From Hydractinia symbiolongicarpus (Eukaryota; Cnidaria; Hydrozoa; Anthoathecata; Hydractiniidae), in NCBI RefSeq assembly GCF_029227915.1, contig NC_079885.1:7874001-7938000 (forward strand): a stretch of DNA of 64,000 nt. Reading direction: 5' to 3'. Below the pieces are notes generated by a model that saw nothing but the letters and a program-made list of their open reading frames with translations, did no database searches and had not been told where the DNA came from. How positions within the stretch are numbered: the stretch's first letter is position 1; each line of letters begins with the position of its first letter. Made by a program: the position numbers and the translations under genes. Shown piece by piece: positions 46,801 through 53,400 of the stretch.

Positions 46801-47201
46801 GGACATTTTTATACAAAAAAGCTACACAAGTATTATTTCTTTACACAGGACGAAAGCGAGCGAGCGCACAAGTGAAGGGAGAAGCATTAACCGACGACGT
46901 TGAAGTTATCAACGGCTACACGGAAAATGTGTCGACGACACCCATCGTTGTTCGCATCGAGCAGAAGAAAGAAACCGACACACTTGCGTTTGTCAATAAC
47001 GCTGCCGACTTTGACGACGATGAACCCGACAACGCCGCTCCTGTACGACAATCGAGTAAAATGACGGTATTTCTTAAACCGAAATCGGATGAATTGGAAA
47101 TGGATGTCGTGACGGGGAATACACACTTAGAAAAAAATGAAGAAACAGAAAAATCTAAAAATGAAGTAGAGACCAATAATCCTCATATGTCTTTTATTTA
47201 A
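10729..47201 (+). CDS. Giant mosaic type I membrane protein (CTLD-LDLa-CUB-CCP-EGF-HYR-GCC-LamG-SEA-TM), SVEP1-like core
   Basis: I assemble 49 coding exons with GT-AG borders, giving about 3275 residues once one missing base in exon 20 is allowed for. Exons 1-6: 10729-10809, 13944-13989, 14093-14275, 14754-14950, 15951-15969, 17370-17465. The remaining 43 exons are listed under the domain blocks below. Phases agree at every junction, which supports a single gene. No search was run. The order CCP, HYR, HYR, CCP-like, unknown domain, GCC, EGF array, pentraxin-like matches the SVEP1/polydom family as I know it. The lectin, LDLa and CUB front and the SEA plus transmembrane anchor are not part of that family. 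Signal peptide and single membrane helix put nearly all of it outside the cell. Likely roles are adhesion, matrix binding or recognition of carbohydrate-bearing targets; none is shown. It is convergent with VAP. Confidence 0.85.
12238..12656. mobile_element. MITE-like element with AAAAGTCGGCAAAAA terminal inverted repeats
   Basis: The left end (12238-12256) AAAAGTCGGCAAAAAG is inverted at the right end (12636-12656, TTTTTTGCCGACTTTTGC). No transposase is inside. It lies in receptor intron 1. Confidence 0.55.
12698..12776. mobile_element. Near-perfect palindromic MITE, CCTCGTCCCCAGGGC family
   Basis: Two ~39-base arms meet at a short centre (GACCCGGGGTC); I count one mismatch (GAGGTTG against GAAGTTG). 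The arms read CAACCTCGTCCCCAGGGCAT and its complement. Such an arm length would let a single strand fold into one long hairpin. Confidence 0.8.
12867..12930. repeat. Second inverted repeat just downstream, different core
   Basis: AGAGCTCTTTGAGATAAGCT is inverted as AGTTTATCTCAAAGGGCTCT, with outer CTCGGCC/GGTCGAG. It resembles the neighbouring palindromic MITE in organisation but not in core sequence. Confidence 0.55.
13405..13735 (+). mobile_element. tRNA-derived SINE, copy A
   Basis: A tRNA-like head (GTGCTTGAGACCAGGGTTAG) is followed by segments shared with the minus-strand copy at 54890-55300: GGATGTTGC, then CATCTACGCCATGGC, then ATGAGGCTAGCCATG. It lies in receptor intron 1. Confidence 0.65.
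13944..14950 (+). CDS. Receptor exons 2-4: C-type lectin-like domain
   Basis: Exons 13944-13989, 14093-14275 and 14754-14950 encode about residues 28-169. The fold signature is clear: [13 protein letters not shown] at the start, [26 protein letters not shown], the WND motif in LWNDAPC and a final HFVCQ. The calcium/sugar site is altered: WND is kept, but the EPN or QPD triplet is replaced by EPK (YPDEPKD). Canonical mannose or galactose binding cannot therefore be assumed; it may bind another ligand or be structural. Confidence 0.9.
15951..17465 (+). CDS. Receptor exons 5-6: LDL-receptor class A module with a 19-bp micro-exon
   Basis: Micro-exon 15951-15969 encodes IDGCVN and gives the first cysteine; exon 17370-17465 gives the other five and the calcium cage [13 protein letters not shown]. 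Together they make the normal six-cysteine LDLa module (about residues 170-207). Intron phases 0, 1 and 1 agree with the neighbours. In between, the 1.4-kb intron (15970-17369) is AT-rich with nothing recognised. Confidence 0.88.
17583..19739 (+). CDS. Receptor exons 7-9: three CUB domains
   Basis: Exons 17583-17915, 18819-19166 and 19401-19739 each encode one CUB domain (about residues 208-547). Each has the CUB opening, for example [15 protein letters not shown] and [14 protein letters not shown], followed by CTW, CIW or CTW. Each keeps only the first cysteine pair; the second pair of a typical four-cysteine CUB is absent in all three. All three exons are flanked by phase-1 introns. CUB domains mediate protein-protein contacts in complement proteases and developmental receptors. 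Confidence 0.9.
18235..18705. mobile_element. MITE-like element with long inverted repeats in receptor intron 7
   Basis: The segment CAATAATCAATAAAACACTT (18508 on) is inverted at 18663-18697. The centre holds a long palindrome (AAGCTTTTCGTAATCTAAGT and its complement, 18597-18651). The outer part (18241-18500) is the reverse complement of 57740-58000, so the same family occurs again in inverse orientation. Confidence 0.75.
19829..22282 (+). CDS. Receptor exons 10-14: CCP/sushi domains 1-4 and a calcium-binding EGF
   Basis: Exons 19829-19993, 20532-20720, 20836-21009, 21558-21707 and 22118-22282 (about residues 548-828). The first three each encode one sushi domain with the four cysteines and the late tryptophan (GIWSKP, SSWSGT, GTWSSK). 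The fourth is split: exon 13 gives the first part ([14 protein letters not shown]) and exon 14 completes it ([12 protein letters not shown]), then runs straight into a calcium-binding EGF ([25 protein letters not shown]). CCP arrays are typical of complement regulators and adhesion receptors. Confidence 0.9.
22709..25543 (+). CDS. Receptor exons 15-19: EGF module and CCP/sushi domains 5-8
   Basis: Exons 22709-22882, 23192-23365, 24045-24254, 25006-25179 and 25358-25543 (about residues 829-1134). Exon 15 is a calcium-binding EGF ([22 protein letters not shown]) with an extended tail. Exons 16-19 are four one-exon sushi domains ending FPTCV, LPVCK, EPVCA and LPECK. All borders are phase 1. The introns hold nothing recognised. 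Confidence 0.88.
25843..27595 (+). CDS. Receptor exons 20-22: two HYR domains and a CCP-like module; frameshift in exon 20
   Basis: Exons 25843-26093, 26791-27024 and 27380-27595 (about residues 1135-1368). HYR1 runs [15 protein letters not shown] to AGVNLITY, then the frame must shift by one base near 26036 to continue as [21 protein letters not shown]2 is intact ([28 protein letters not shown]). Exon 22 is cysteine-rich ([23 protein letters not shown]) and resembles a divergent sushi domain. Read as written, exon 20 would terminate the protein; the phases of all other exons demand the extra base. Confidence 0.8.
28240..28435 (+). mobile_element. tRNA-derived SINE, 5' part, in receptor intron 22
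   Basis: A tRNA-like head (TGGCGCGTGGTTATGGCG with B box GTGGTTCGGTCC) is followed by ACCCATGCCATGTGAGGGAA, which is shared with the SINE at 54890-55300. The anticodon stem does not pair, so it is not a working tRNA. Confidence 0.6.
28642..29109 (+). CDS. Receptor exon 23: unrecognised ~155-residue domain, copy 1
   Basis: One exon (about residues 1369-1524), phase 1 on both sides. It shows alternating hydrophobic strands and a helix ([20 protein letters not shown]) and ends with clustered cysteines ([20 protein letters not shown]). I do not recognise a named domain. It sits between a CCP-like module and GCC repeats, as does exon 38, and both end in a Cys-x-x-Gly...Cys block directly before GCC. 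SVEP1 has an unnamed stretch in the corresponding place, as far as I recall. Confidence 0.6.
29192..30579 (+). CDS. Receptor exons 24-26: three GCC/ephrin-receptor-like repeats
   Basis: Exons 29192-29344, 29720-29884 and 30415-30579 (about residues 1525-1685), one repeat each. Each carries the pattern CxPGxF...C..CPxGT(F/Y)....G...C..CP.G, for example [27 protein letters not shown] and [18 protein letters not shown]. Such repeats occur in SVEP1 and in ephrin receptors. All borders are phase 1. Confidence 0.85.
30755..36114 (+). CDS. Receptor exons 27-33: array of fourteen EGF repeats
   Basis: Exons 30755-31085, 31780-32105, 32921-33117, 33558-33685, 34205-34459, 34830-35025 and 35943-36114 (about residues 1686-2220). 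Counting cysteine sets gives fourteen EGF modules; most begin with IDEC, INEC or VDEC and contain C-x-D/N-x4-F/Y-x-C-x-C, the calcium-binding and Asp/Asn-hydroxylation consensus. Unlike the rest of the gene, introns fall inside modules: phase 0 after CIDK (33118) and CTDL (35026), phase 2 after GFTGK, GDY and PRY, phase 1 inside repeat 6. The recurrence of the phase-0 site at the same codon suggests exon duplication within the array. Confidence 0.9.
31138..31261 (+). mobile_element. Short Helitron-like element, copy 3, in receptor intron 27
   Basis: Starts TCTATAATATAATGCCC after A and ends with hairpin CCGTGGATTTTTCCACGG, then GACTAG before T. It carries the same internal block (AATGCGGTATAAAAA) as copy 1 at 5922. 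Confidence 0.7.
32396..32612 (+). repeat. 31-bp minisatellite, seven units, in receptor intron 28
   Basis: The unit (core GGACGTTCTGTTAAATACTC, then AATAATTTG) starts at 32396, 32427, 32458, 32489, 32520, 32551 and 32582, exactly 31 bases apart each time, with scattered substitutions. The constant spacing means no indels since the array formed. Confidence 0.9.
33200..33485 (+). mobile_element. tRNA-derived SINE with AAT tail, in receptor intron 29
   Basis: A tRNA-like head (GTAGCCTTGTTGTGGAGCG with B box GGTTTCAAACCCC) is followed by a unique body and ends in an (AAT)n tract near 33490. It lies wholly within intron 33118-33557. Confidence 0.55.
34480..34730 (+). mobile_element. SINE-like sequence in receptor intron 31
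   Basis: Promoter-like boxes (GTGTCGTGGTAGCGC and GGTTTCGGGTTTAATC) head a ~250-base body. No second copy of this body is in the window. Confidence 0.4.
35290..35750 (+). mobile_element. PIF/Harbinger transposon remnant in receptor intron 32
   Basis: In shifting frames the sequence reads like the start of a HARBI1-type transposase: YWVKP (then a stop), SRRPYNSVFDL, and [20 protein letters not shown] (35470-35535). The rest of the transposase is missing. Both outer parts carry TTACACGATCA-like motifs that may be terminal repeats. Confidence 0.55.
36717..37861 (+). CDS. Receptor exons 34-35: LamG/pentraxin-like domain and cysteine linker
   Basis: Exon 36717-37256 (540 bases, about residues 2221-2400) encodes a concanavalin-like fold: [59 protein letters not shown]...E is typical of pentraxin and LamG_3 domains. 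Exon 37733-37861 adds [19 protein letters not shown] and QFCETEI, an EGF-like fragment. SVEP1 also has a pentraxin domain after its EGF array, supporting a shared core. Confidence 0.82.
38248..39103 (+). CDS. Receptor exons 36-37: third HYR domain and second CCP-like module
   Basis: Exons 38248-38484 and 38891-39103 (about residues 2444-2593). HYR3 has [31 protein letters not shown] and [16 protein letters not shown], complete and in frame. Exon 37 ([37 protein letters not shown]) matches exon 22 in position and cysteine layout (both end PGC plus Ala or Ser). Phase 1 borders. Confidence 0.82.
39833..40261 (+). CDS. Receptor exon 38: unrecognised ~142-residue domain, copy 2, with RMRR site
   Basis: One phase-1 exon (about residues 2594-2736). 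It has a helical first half ([20 protein letters not shown]), two cysteines (ICGDSC), then [10 protein letters not shown], which fits the furin consensus R-x-[KR]-R, then strands ([22 protein letters not shown]), and ends [13 protein letters not shown] before the GCC repeats. It stands in the same place relative to HYR/CCP-like/GCC as exon 23 and is probably its paralogue, although direct identity is low. Confidence 0.6.
41437..43166 (+). CDS. Receptor exons 39-42: four GCC/ephrin-receptor-like repeats
   Basis: Exons 41437-41598, 41866-42027, 42572-42724 and 43005-43166 (about residues 2737-2949), one repeat per exon, all phase 1. Examples: [76 protein letters not shown]. They are more alike among themselves than to the first set of three (GYYR.KLT..(E/Q)C in the last two), pointing to local duplication. 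Confidence 0.86.
43562..44865 (+). CDS. Receptor exons 43-45: SEA domain with GSVV autocleavage motif
   Basis: Exons 43562-43683, 44166-44224 and 44732-44865 (about residues 2950-3054). The domain reads [20 protein letters not shown], then [20 protein letters not shown], then [21 protein letters not shown] matches the SEA cleavage site (G/SVV), where many SEA domains break their own chain while folding and stay joined non-covalently. The site spans the exon 44/45 border (phase 2). Its position just above the membrane, before two EGF modules, is usual for SEA proteins such as membrane mucins and Notch-like receptors. Confidence 0.85.
43774..43933 (+). repeat. 18-bp minisatellite, nine units, in receptor intron 43
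   Basis: The unit CTTCATAATATCGGGATT repeats nine times at exact 18-base spacing (last unit partial), with one C-to-T change in the fifth. Since 18 is a multiple of three, several frames stay open across it, giving false ORFs. Confidence 0.95.
45461..46340 (+). CDS. Receptor exons 46-48: two juxtamembrane EGF modules and transmembrane helix
   Basis: Exons 45461-45577, 45883-45952 and 46216-46340 (about residues 3055-3158). First [27 protein letters not shown]. Second EGF is split between exons 47 and 48: [14 protein letters not shown] then [14 protein letters not shown]. It is followed by DNTHDY and a 21-residue hydrophobic helix ([18 protein letters not shown], then CC) ending in LK and basic residues RRKR from exon 49, a stop-transfer signal giving an outside N-terminus. 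The membrane-edge CC is a possible palmitoylation site. Confidence 0.88.
46849..47201 (+). CDS. Receptor exon 49: cytoplasmic tail
   Basis: About 117 residues from [12 protein letters not shown] to the stop at 47199-47201. The tail is acidic ([23 protein letters not shown]) with no kinase, TIR, death or ITAM motif that I can see; no YxxL/I tandem is present. The last four residues MSFI include S-x-hydrophobic at the end, which fits a class I PDZ ligand. Base composition here is richer in CG than in upstream exons (CGACGACG, GCGAGCGAGCG). Confidence 0.82.
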
Positions 47202-47898
47202 ATTTACTTATTGATTTTATTTACTCCATAAAAAGGTACCTCGAACGTTGATATTAATTCAATTTTATAAAAATGTTCAATTAGCCCTAAAAAGTACATT
47301 GAACCAACGACTTCAAATAAGTCAAACATTAAAAACCTTAAAAACAAGTCCAACCTTCAAAGAGGGTGAAAAAAACAAACACCATAAATTTGGTAAAAAG
47401 ACAAACATCCAGCTTCATAAAAATCAACAAACGTTTGACTGTACCATATCTAATTCTTCTCGCTATTAAATTTTGTTTCATAAACTTTTCTTTAAAAAAT
47501 TTTTGTAGATATTGTTAATTTTTTTAATCTTCCACGCATTAATGTATCCATCCGATATATATTTCATGCGGAGTTGTGATTTAGTGAACACTTTGTGAAT
47601 TTTCTATCTCCCACTCAATGGCATCAGGAAAGTAATCGATAAGTCCTCTAATCCCTGTTAATTATGTTACAAAGATTATCGTAGATTACCGTAGATTAGA
47701 GTTTTCAATGCCTCCTTATCTTGATGAACTGGAACGAAAATTTTAAATGCGAATTTTGCAGCAACATTTGTGTTGAGGGAAAGTGAATGTCTACAAAAAT
47801 GGCGAATTGCATATCTACAATATTTTTTGAAAATTTTGTAACAGAAGTTACCACAGCGGATAAAAAAAACAATTGGAATACTGACTTTGATTTGCAAT

Positions 47899-48075
47899 TT
47901 ATTGGTATAAAATTTGGCGCGTACTAATTTTGGCGCACCCTACTTTCATCGCGATTTCGCGCGTACTAATTTTAGCGCTCATACCATTTGCGCGTATGGT
48001 AAAAATTTTGGCGCATTTTTAGAATTTTGCACAAAAAATCGCTAAAATTTATACGCGCCAAATTTTACCAATAAG
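47899..48075. mobile_element. MITE with TTATTGGTAAAATTTGGCGCG inverted ends
   Basis: The left end (TTATTGGTATAAAATTTGGC, 47899 on) is inverted at the right end (GCCAAATTTTACCAATAA, ending near 48075). The interior repeats GCGCGTACTAATTTT twice. Non-coding. Confidence 0.7.
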
Positions 48076-48458
48076 GTAGCATGAATACTTGTTTTCCTTA
48101 TGAAAATTTTTTATCATTATTTAATTTTATTTCTAAATTCTCGTTAAGGTTTTTATAATCTGGATAATTGAGAGGAAAGGGATATACTAATAAAAGAGAG
48201 GAGGTAGATTTTTTAATTTTCGTAATATCAGGGTGTGGAGGAAGTGGAAGGGAATCTGAATAAAAAGTGCCTTTAACTCCTTATCTCCAATTTTCACGAT
48301 CTCGAACCAATTTTTATTTCAACTTGTTTTTCTTTTTTCCACAAAAGTCTTTGTAACAGTTGTTGATACAAAGACTATTGTGAATTGGAATGTTCAATGC
48401 CTCCTTTTCTTGATGGACTGAAGCGAAAAATTAAATACGAATTTTTGCACCTACATTT

Positions 48459-48650
48459 AACTCGAGTTAGATCTTATAACTCGAGTTATAACTTCTAACT
48501 CGAGTTATAACTTCTAACTGCAGTTAGAAGTTATAACTCGAGTTATAACTTTTAACTCAAGTTATAAGATATAACTCGATTTATAACTTCTAACTCGATT
48601 TATAACTTCTGACTTAAGTTATAACTTCTAATTTGAGATATAACTTGAAA
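48459..48650. repeat. Array of palindromic TAACTCGAGTTA units
   Basis: About ten near-palindromic units of the form TAACTCGAGTTATAACTTC follow one another, degenerating to the right (CGAT, TAAG and TGAG replace CGAG). Each unit is its own inverted repeat, so the block is both tandem and self-complementary. Confidence 0.8.
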
Positions 48651-50452
48651 AGCGAGTTAAATTTTAGTACAAGTCGAGGTGGTACAAATATGGCACCGTA
48701 CAATTGGGATAAATGTCGGAGTGAAGGGCATTAGGAGGTTAATGATTGGAATTTTTTTCAAATTGATAGTTGGGGGTGGTGTTGATAAATCAAATTGGAT
48801 TGATTTTTATTTTGGGGTGTGGATTCGAAAGGCGGGTGATGAGCAATACCTGGTGAGGTGATTAAGGCGGGAGTAGGCAGTTGATATCTCATTTGAACAC
48901 AATGCCTTCGATTAATAGTGACTTTGACAGAAATTTTAATGTTTTTACATAGCATGCATACTTGTTTTTCCTATAATAATTTTAAGACTTTTATATTTTA
49001 ATTTTATTTTTAAATTCTCCTAAAGATCTTTATAATCCGGATTATTGAGAGGAAGAGGTTCTAATTAAGGGGAGGAGGTAGATTTTCCAATTCTTTTAAA
49101 ATTGAGCTGAAAAGCTTCCTTGGGGTGTTGGTGTAAAGTGATATCGACCGTAACATACGTCAAGATGCTGAGCCTAAAATCAATATATTGTAAATATGCT
49201 ATGTTTCATTCAAAAGGTAAAACAGAATGAAGGCTTCACAAAACGATTTCGTGGTCTTTGGGGTAGCAATTTCTTGTAAGTAAAATAAAGACAAACTTGG
49301 TTAGTTCAAGGCAAAGAGGGGGAGAATTTGGACCTTAAAATGACATCTGCTACACTGAGATTTGTTATGAGACTGGATAGGTGTCTGCTATGAAAGGTGT
49401 GATTGTATTAAATAATACTGACTATTTCGTAACGCAAAGATTAGGGGAAAATTGCTCACTGGCAGATCTCGCACTTTTCATTCACTGCCAGACTTTGCAC
49501 TTTTTTGCAAGACAATAGTTGGAGTATTTTTTTAATTCCAGGTCAATCACGGCTTTGGTTGATCGTAGAATCGTGGATTTAACTGTAGAAAATTTTATAT
49601 TTACAACCATTTATACACCTCTGTCACTTTCCGGCAAAATTATATCTTGTTTTTATTGAGGGGATATGTGCCAACACGAATGTCTTTACGTTCCGTTTTG
49701 GAGTGAAAACAGGAACACTACTTCGTGCCAAATCCGTATTCAAAATTTCAAAATTGTCGATTTTTGCCGGTTCCTTAAACTTTTCAAGGAACTCTGGACT
49801 ACAAAAATACTCGTTATCTCGAATTCCATATCTCGGATTTTCACGATCTCGAATCATTTTTTGATTCCTTGAACTTTCGTTAAATCGAACGAAAAACGTT
49901 CCATTTCAAAAGTTAAAGCAACTTACTTAGGTGATTTACCAAAGATCGATCTCTCAATTTTACCCATGGATGCAATACTAACGCACAATAAACGAATCAC
50001 AGTCCACTGTCACAACACAGGTATTTCTAGAAACAAAACTCAGGGAATACATAGAAAAAAAACAGGACCACTTGTAAGCCACGTTGTCTACAGTCTCTTT
50101 TACTAAAACAAAAATACAATGTTAGTATTTTTTGTTGCGTTTCACAAATAATCGTTTCTAAGATAAGTTAAACATAATAATTCAAAAGGAGTTGAAAATA
50201 GTAAAAATATATTTCTGCAGCGTCAAGAGATTTCTAAAACAGCACGCTGTATGGCTCATACAAGAATATACTTGCATATTTAGCAACAACACTACCAATC
50301 ACCACGCCTATTTTTATATTCGCTTGACCTAACAGACCAATCAAAACTTAGCAAATAATTATAGTTTAATAGAAATCTATGCTTTTAAAACATCGATTAG
50401 TTTTTTTCATCTTTTCTTCTTCTTGAAATTTATGTGTGTCTTGTCATTAGGC

Positions 50453-53400
50453 TCATAAAACATACTTTCCCAGGATGATACCCATAATTAACGCTAAGAA
50501 AATCCCGATGACGAAAGACATTTGCAAATTCGTGTTGTCTTGTGTCACCAACTCAGTTGGAAGTCGATCTGATACTTTACGCTGTTCGGTTTCCACAGGC
50601 TAGAAAAAATAATATCGTAAAATGGCGTACACGGAAAAACAACGACGTTTGTGAGAGCCAAAGATAGTTTAGCCAAAGTAGTTTTGACGGACAATTCCAC
50701 ATTTTTTTCGACGGGCAAACTCCCCGCGGCTTTTTTCGTCAAAATTTTTTAAATCTTTAAATTAAGAATCAAACGAATAAACTTGTGATTTTGGTAATAT
50801 TACGAAACAAAAGTTAGATTGAAACAGTGATAAAATTTGTCAGTGAACACTGAGTCAAGTCGTTTTTACACTGTGTCCAGTGGCAGAGGAAAACATGCAC
50901 CCGCAGTTGGTTAAAAACATATGAAACAGCAACTACTTAAAGAGTTTAAACATGTGCATATCATAGCAGCGTAACCATACCCTACAAGTTCCAAAAATTT
51001 GTTTTACTTTCTCAACCCAATTGAATAACTACTACCAGTGAAGAAGCAAAGAAGATTCTTATAGAAAATTTAGGAAATCAATTTTTTTTTTTCTGATTGG
51101 GCCAAAGTTGTACAACATCCCGATATTTTGGAAATCTAATCATTCTGTCTGTGTCGATTTTTTACTAGAGAACATCCTACATAGTGTCTTACTTTAGTTG
51201 GTTGTGTCGATGTAGGTTTGGCGTCTTCAGCTTCCTTTTTAACAGGCTGAAAGTGAACGAATAAAATCGTTAGCAAGTGTTATCGCACAGAAAAAAAGAA
51301 AAACCTATCTTAAGAGAAGTGATTTTCACAGGAAGTGATTTCCGCGGTAAGAAATGTTTTACAATTACGTGTATAAAATCTTTTCGCAGGAATTAATTTT
51401 TGCGAATGAGGCTGATTAAGGAGAATAAGCTTCTTAAATTCATGCAAATTTCTATGATTTCTTTTCATCTGAATGCTAAGCTCTCTCAACGAAATTCGAC
51501 CTACCAATGACAACCATTTTAAACTCAGATTCCAAATCATTTGCAAATCATAAGCAATCTATTAAATAAATCATTTTAAACCAACCTCTTTAACAACTGG
51601 CCTTGAAGGTTTTTTAGTTTGTGGTTTGCTGTCGATAGTTGTCGATGTTACTGGTGCTCTTGTTGTAGCTGACTCAGGTGGTTTCGGTGTAGATGGAGTG
51701 GATTCTTTGGGTGTAGAAGATACATTTTTTTCTTGAGATGTGCTGATAGCAGGCGTTGATTCATTTTCCTGAGGAAGAAAAAGAAGAATGAATAAAATGT
51801 AAAAAAATGAAAAATATTAAAGAAGTTGCAAAAGAAGACAAACTTAATTTTTTTTATGCCAGCGCCAAAAAGGTCCCCACAATTATGGTAGGGTTAATGG
51901 AAACTTTTGTGTTTTCGCAATTTTTGGTTTAAATTAGAAGGAAAAAAGTTTTCATTGGTATTTTGCAGGTATACACTTAGAATAAGTAAATTTTGTTATA
52001 AGAAAACACAACGTAGAGGTTTAAAACCAGTTTATAGACATTTCATCAAACTTTTGCAAGAAGATGCATAGAATATTCCAAATCAAAAGGAAAATATACA
52101 AGGGGTAATTTTTGAAATATACATGAATTTTCTGTGTACATAAAATGCGTATCGTAAATATCTTTTGATGAAAATTGGGGAGAAATCTAATTGTTTTGGA
52201 TTTCTTTTAGAAGGAGAAAAATTGAGGAGAATTTTTAATTTGTAGAGGTTTGAGAAGTTTTAGGGAAGTGTGGAAACTGTTTAAAGTTGGATTGACTGCA
52301 AAATAATTCATTCCCTTTTGTATTCAAAATGTGAAAGTATCGCAAATTGACTGAACCTACGAAATGTTTTTAATTAAAGCATCTCGATCTGGTTAATAAT
52401 TTTTTCTGCTATAAAAATGATACCAATAGATTTCCAAATCGAATTTGAGAAAACAGAGCACAAGCAACATGTCACGCACATAGAGAGATAAAAAATTTTT
52501 ATTACTTATCCACAAATTTGTAAATATGAACAAGAACCCACATTTCACACAAAGACCATATCAAAAATTTCACACAAAATTCATATATATGTTACAATAC
52601 GATGCTATCAAAATTGACACTCGCTAATTCTTTGATTTTCTAATAATGCACTTAAAATTTGCTTACTTTTGTCATTGCTAATTTATCATTTTAATTTGCA
52701 GGTGAACATACAGGTGTGTCAACAAAAACATTTTTTCTCACCTTCTCTGCACCTGCATCAGAATTTGGCAGTTCAAACACACATTTTAGTTTCGAATCCA
52801 TAACAAGATAATTCTCAGGAAGGTTTTTCCACTGAAACAAAAAGAATACTATTTTTACAACAACAATTCTACTTCCCTGATGACCACAACAACAATAAAT
52901 GCTTATGTTTTCTTTTTGCATAATGTGAGAAAATGAAAGTCTTGAATATATATTTCAAATTACTAGTCCGTCAATCGTGGATAAATCCACAGGTTTTTCC
53001 ATCCTTTACCACATTTCGTGTTTTCGTAATACGTTTTTCTTGCAGACAGACACACAGAACACGGCTATTAATAACGATACAACTACCTTTAGAATACAGA
53101 TTTTTTACAACACCTTTGATATGTATCGTAAAAACTTGAATACACAATAGCAATGACTTTTAAACTTAAATATGGCTGAAATGACTTAAACTTACATTCA
53201 AGGAAAACACCTAAAAAACTTTGAAAACTCTATACTTACCAGACCCTCTACTTCACTGGCTTTAATTTCCTCTGTAGGTATAATTGACTGGACCAAAAAC
53301 TTGTGTCTTTTATTTTCTGATGGGTCTTTGTAATCAAATGGTTGTAGCATCACTAAAATTTTAAATATTTACTATGCTATTTACTCAAACATAATTTTTT

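Larger units (their letters stand above)
47202..50452. other. Spacer between the convergent receptor and VAP genes
   Basis: No gene recognised. It should hold both 3' untranslated regions; I did not find a convincing AATAAA for either gene. It contains a MITE (47899-48075), a palindrome-rich array (48459-48650) and a CTCGTTATCTCGAATT-like repeat (49790-49870) of the kind seen in decayed transposons. Short open frames at 47248-47469 and 49624-49857 show no domain. Confidence 0.5.

Noticed and set aside
46887-47176. Two minus-strand open frames over the receptor tail
   Set aside because: They are antisense shadows of exon 49, whose plus frame joins in phase to exon 48.
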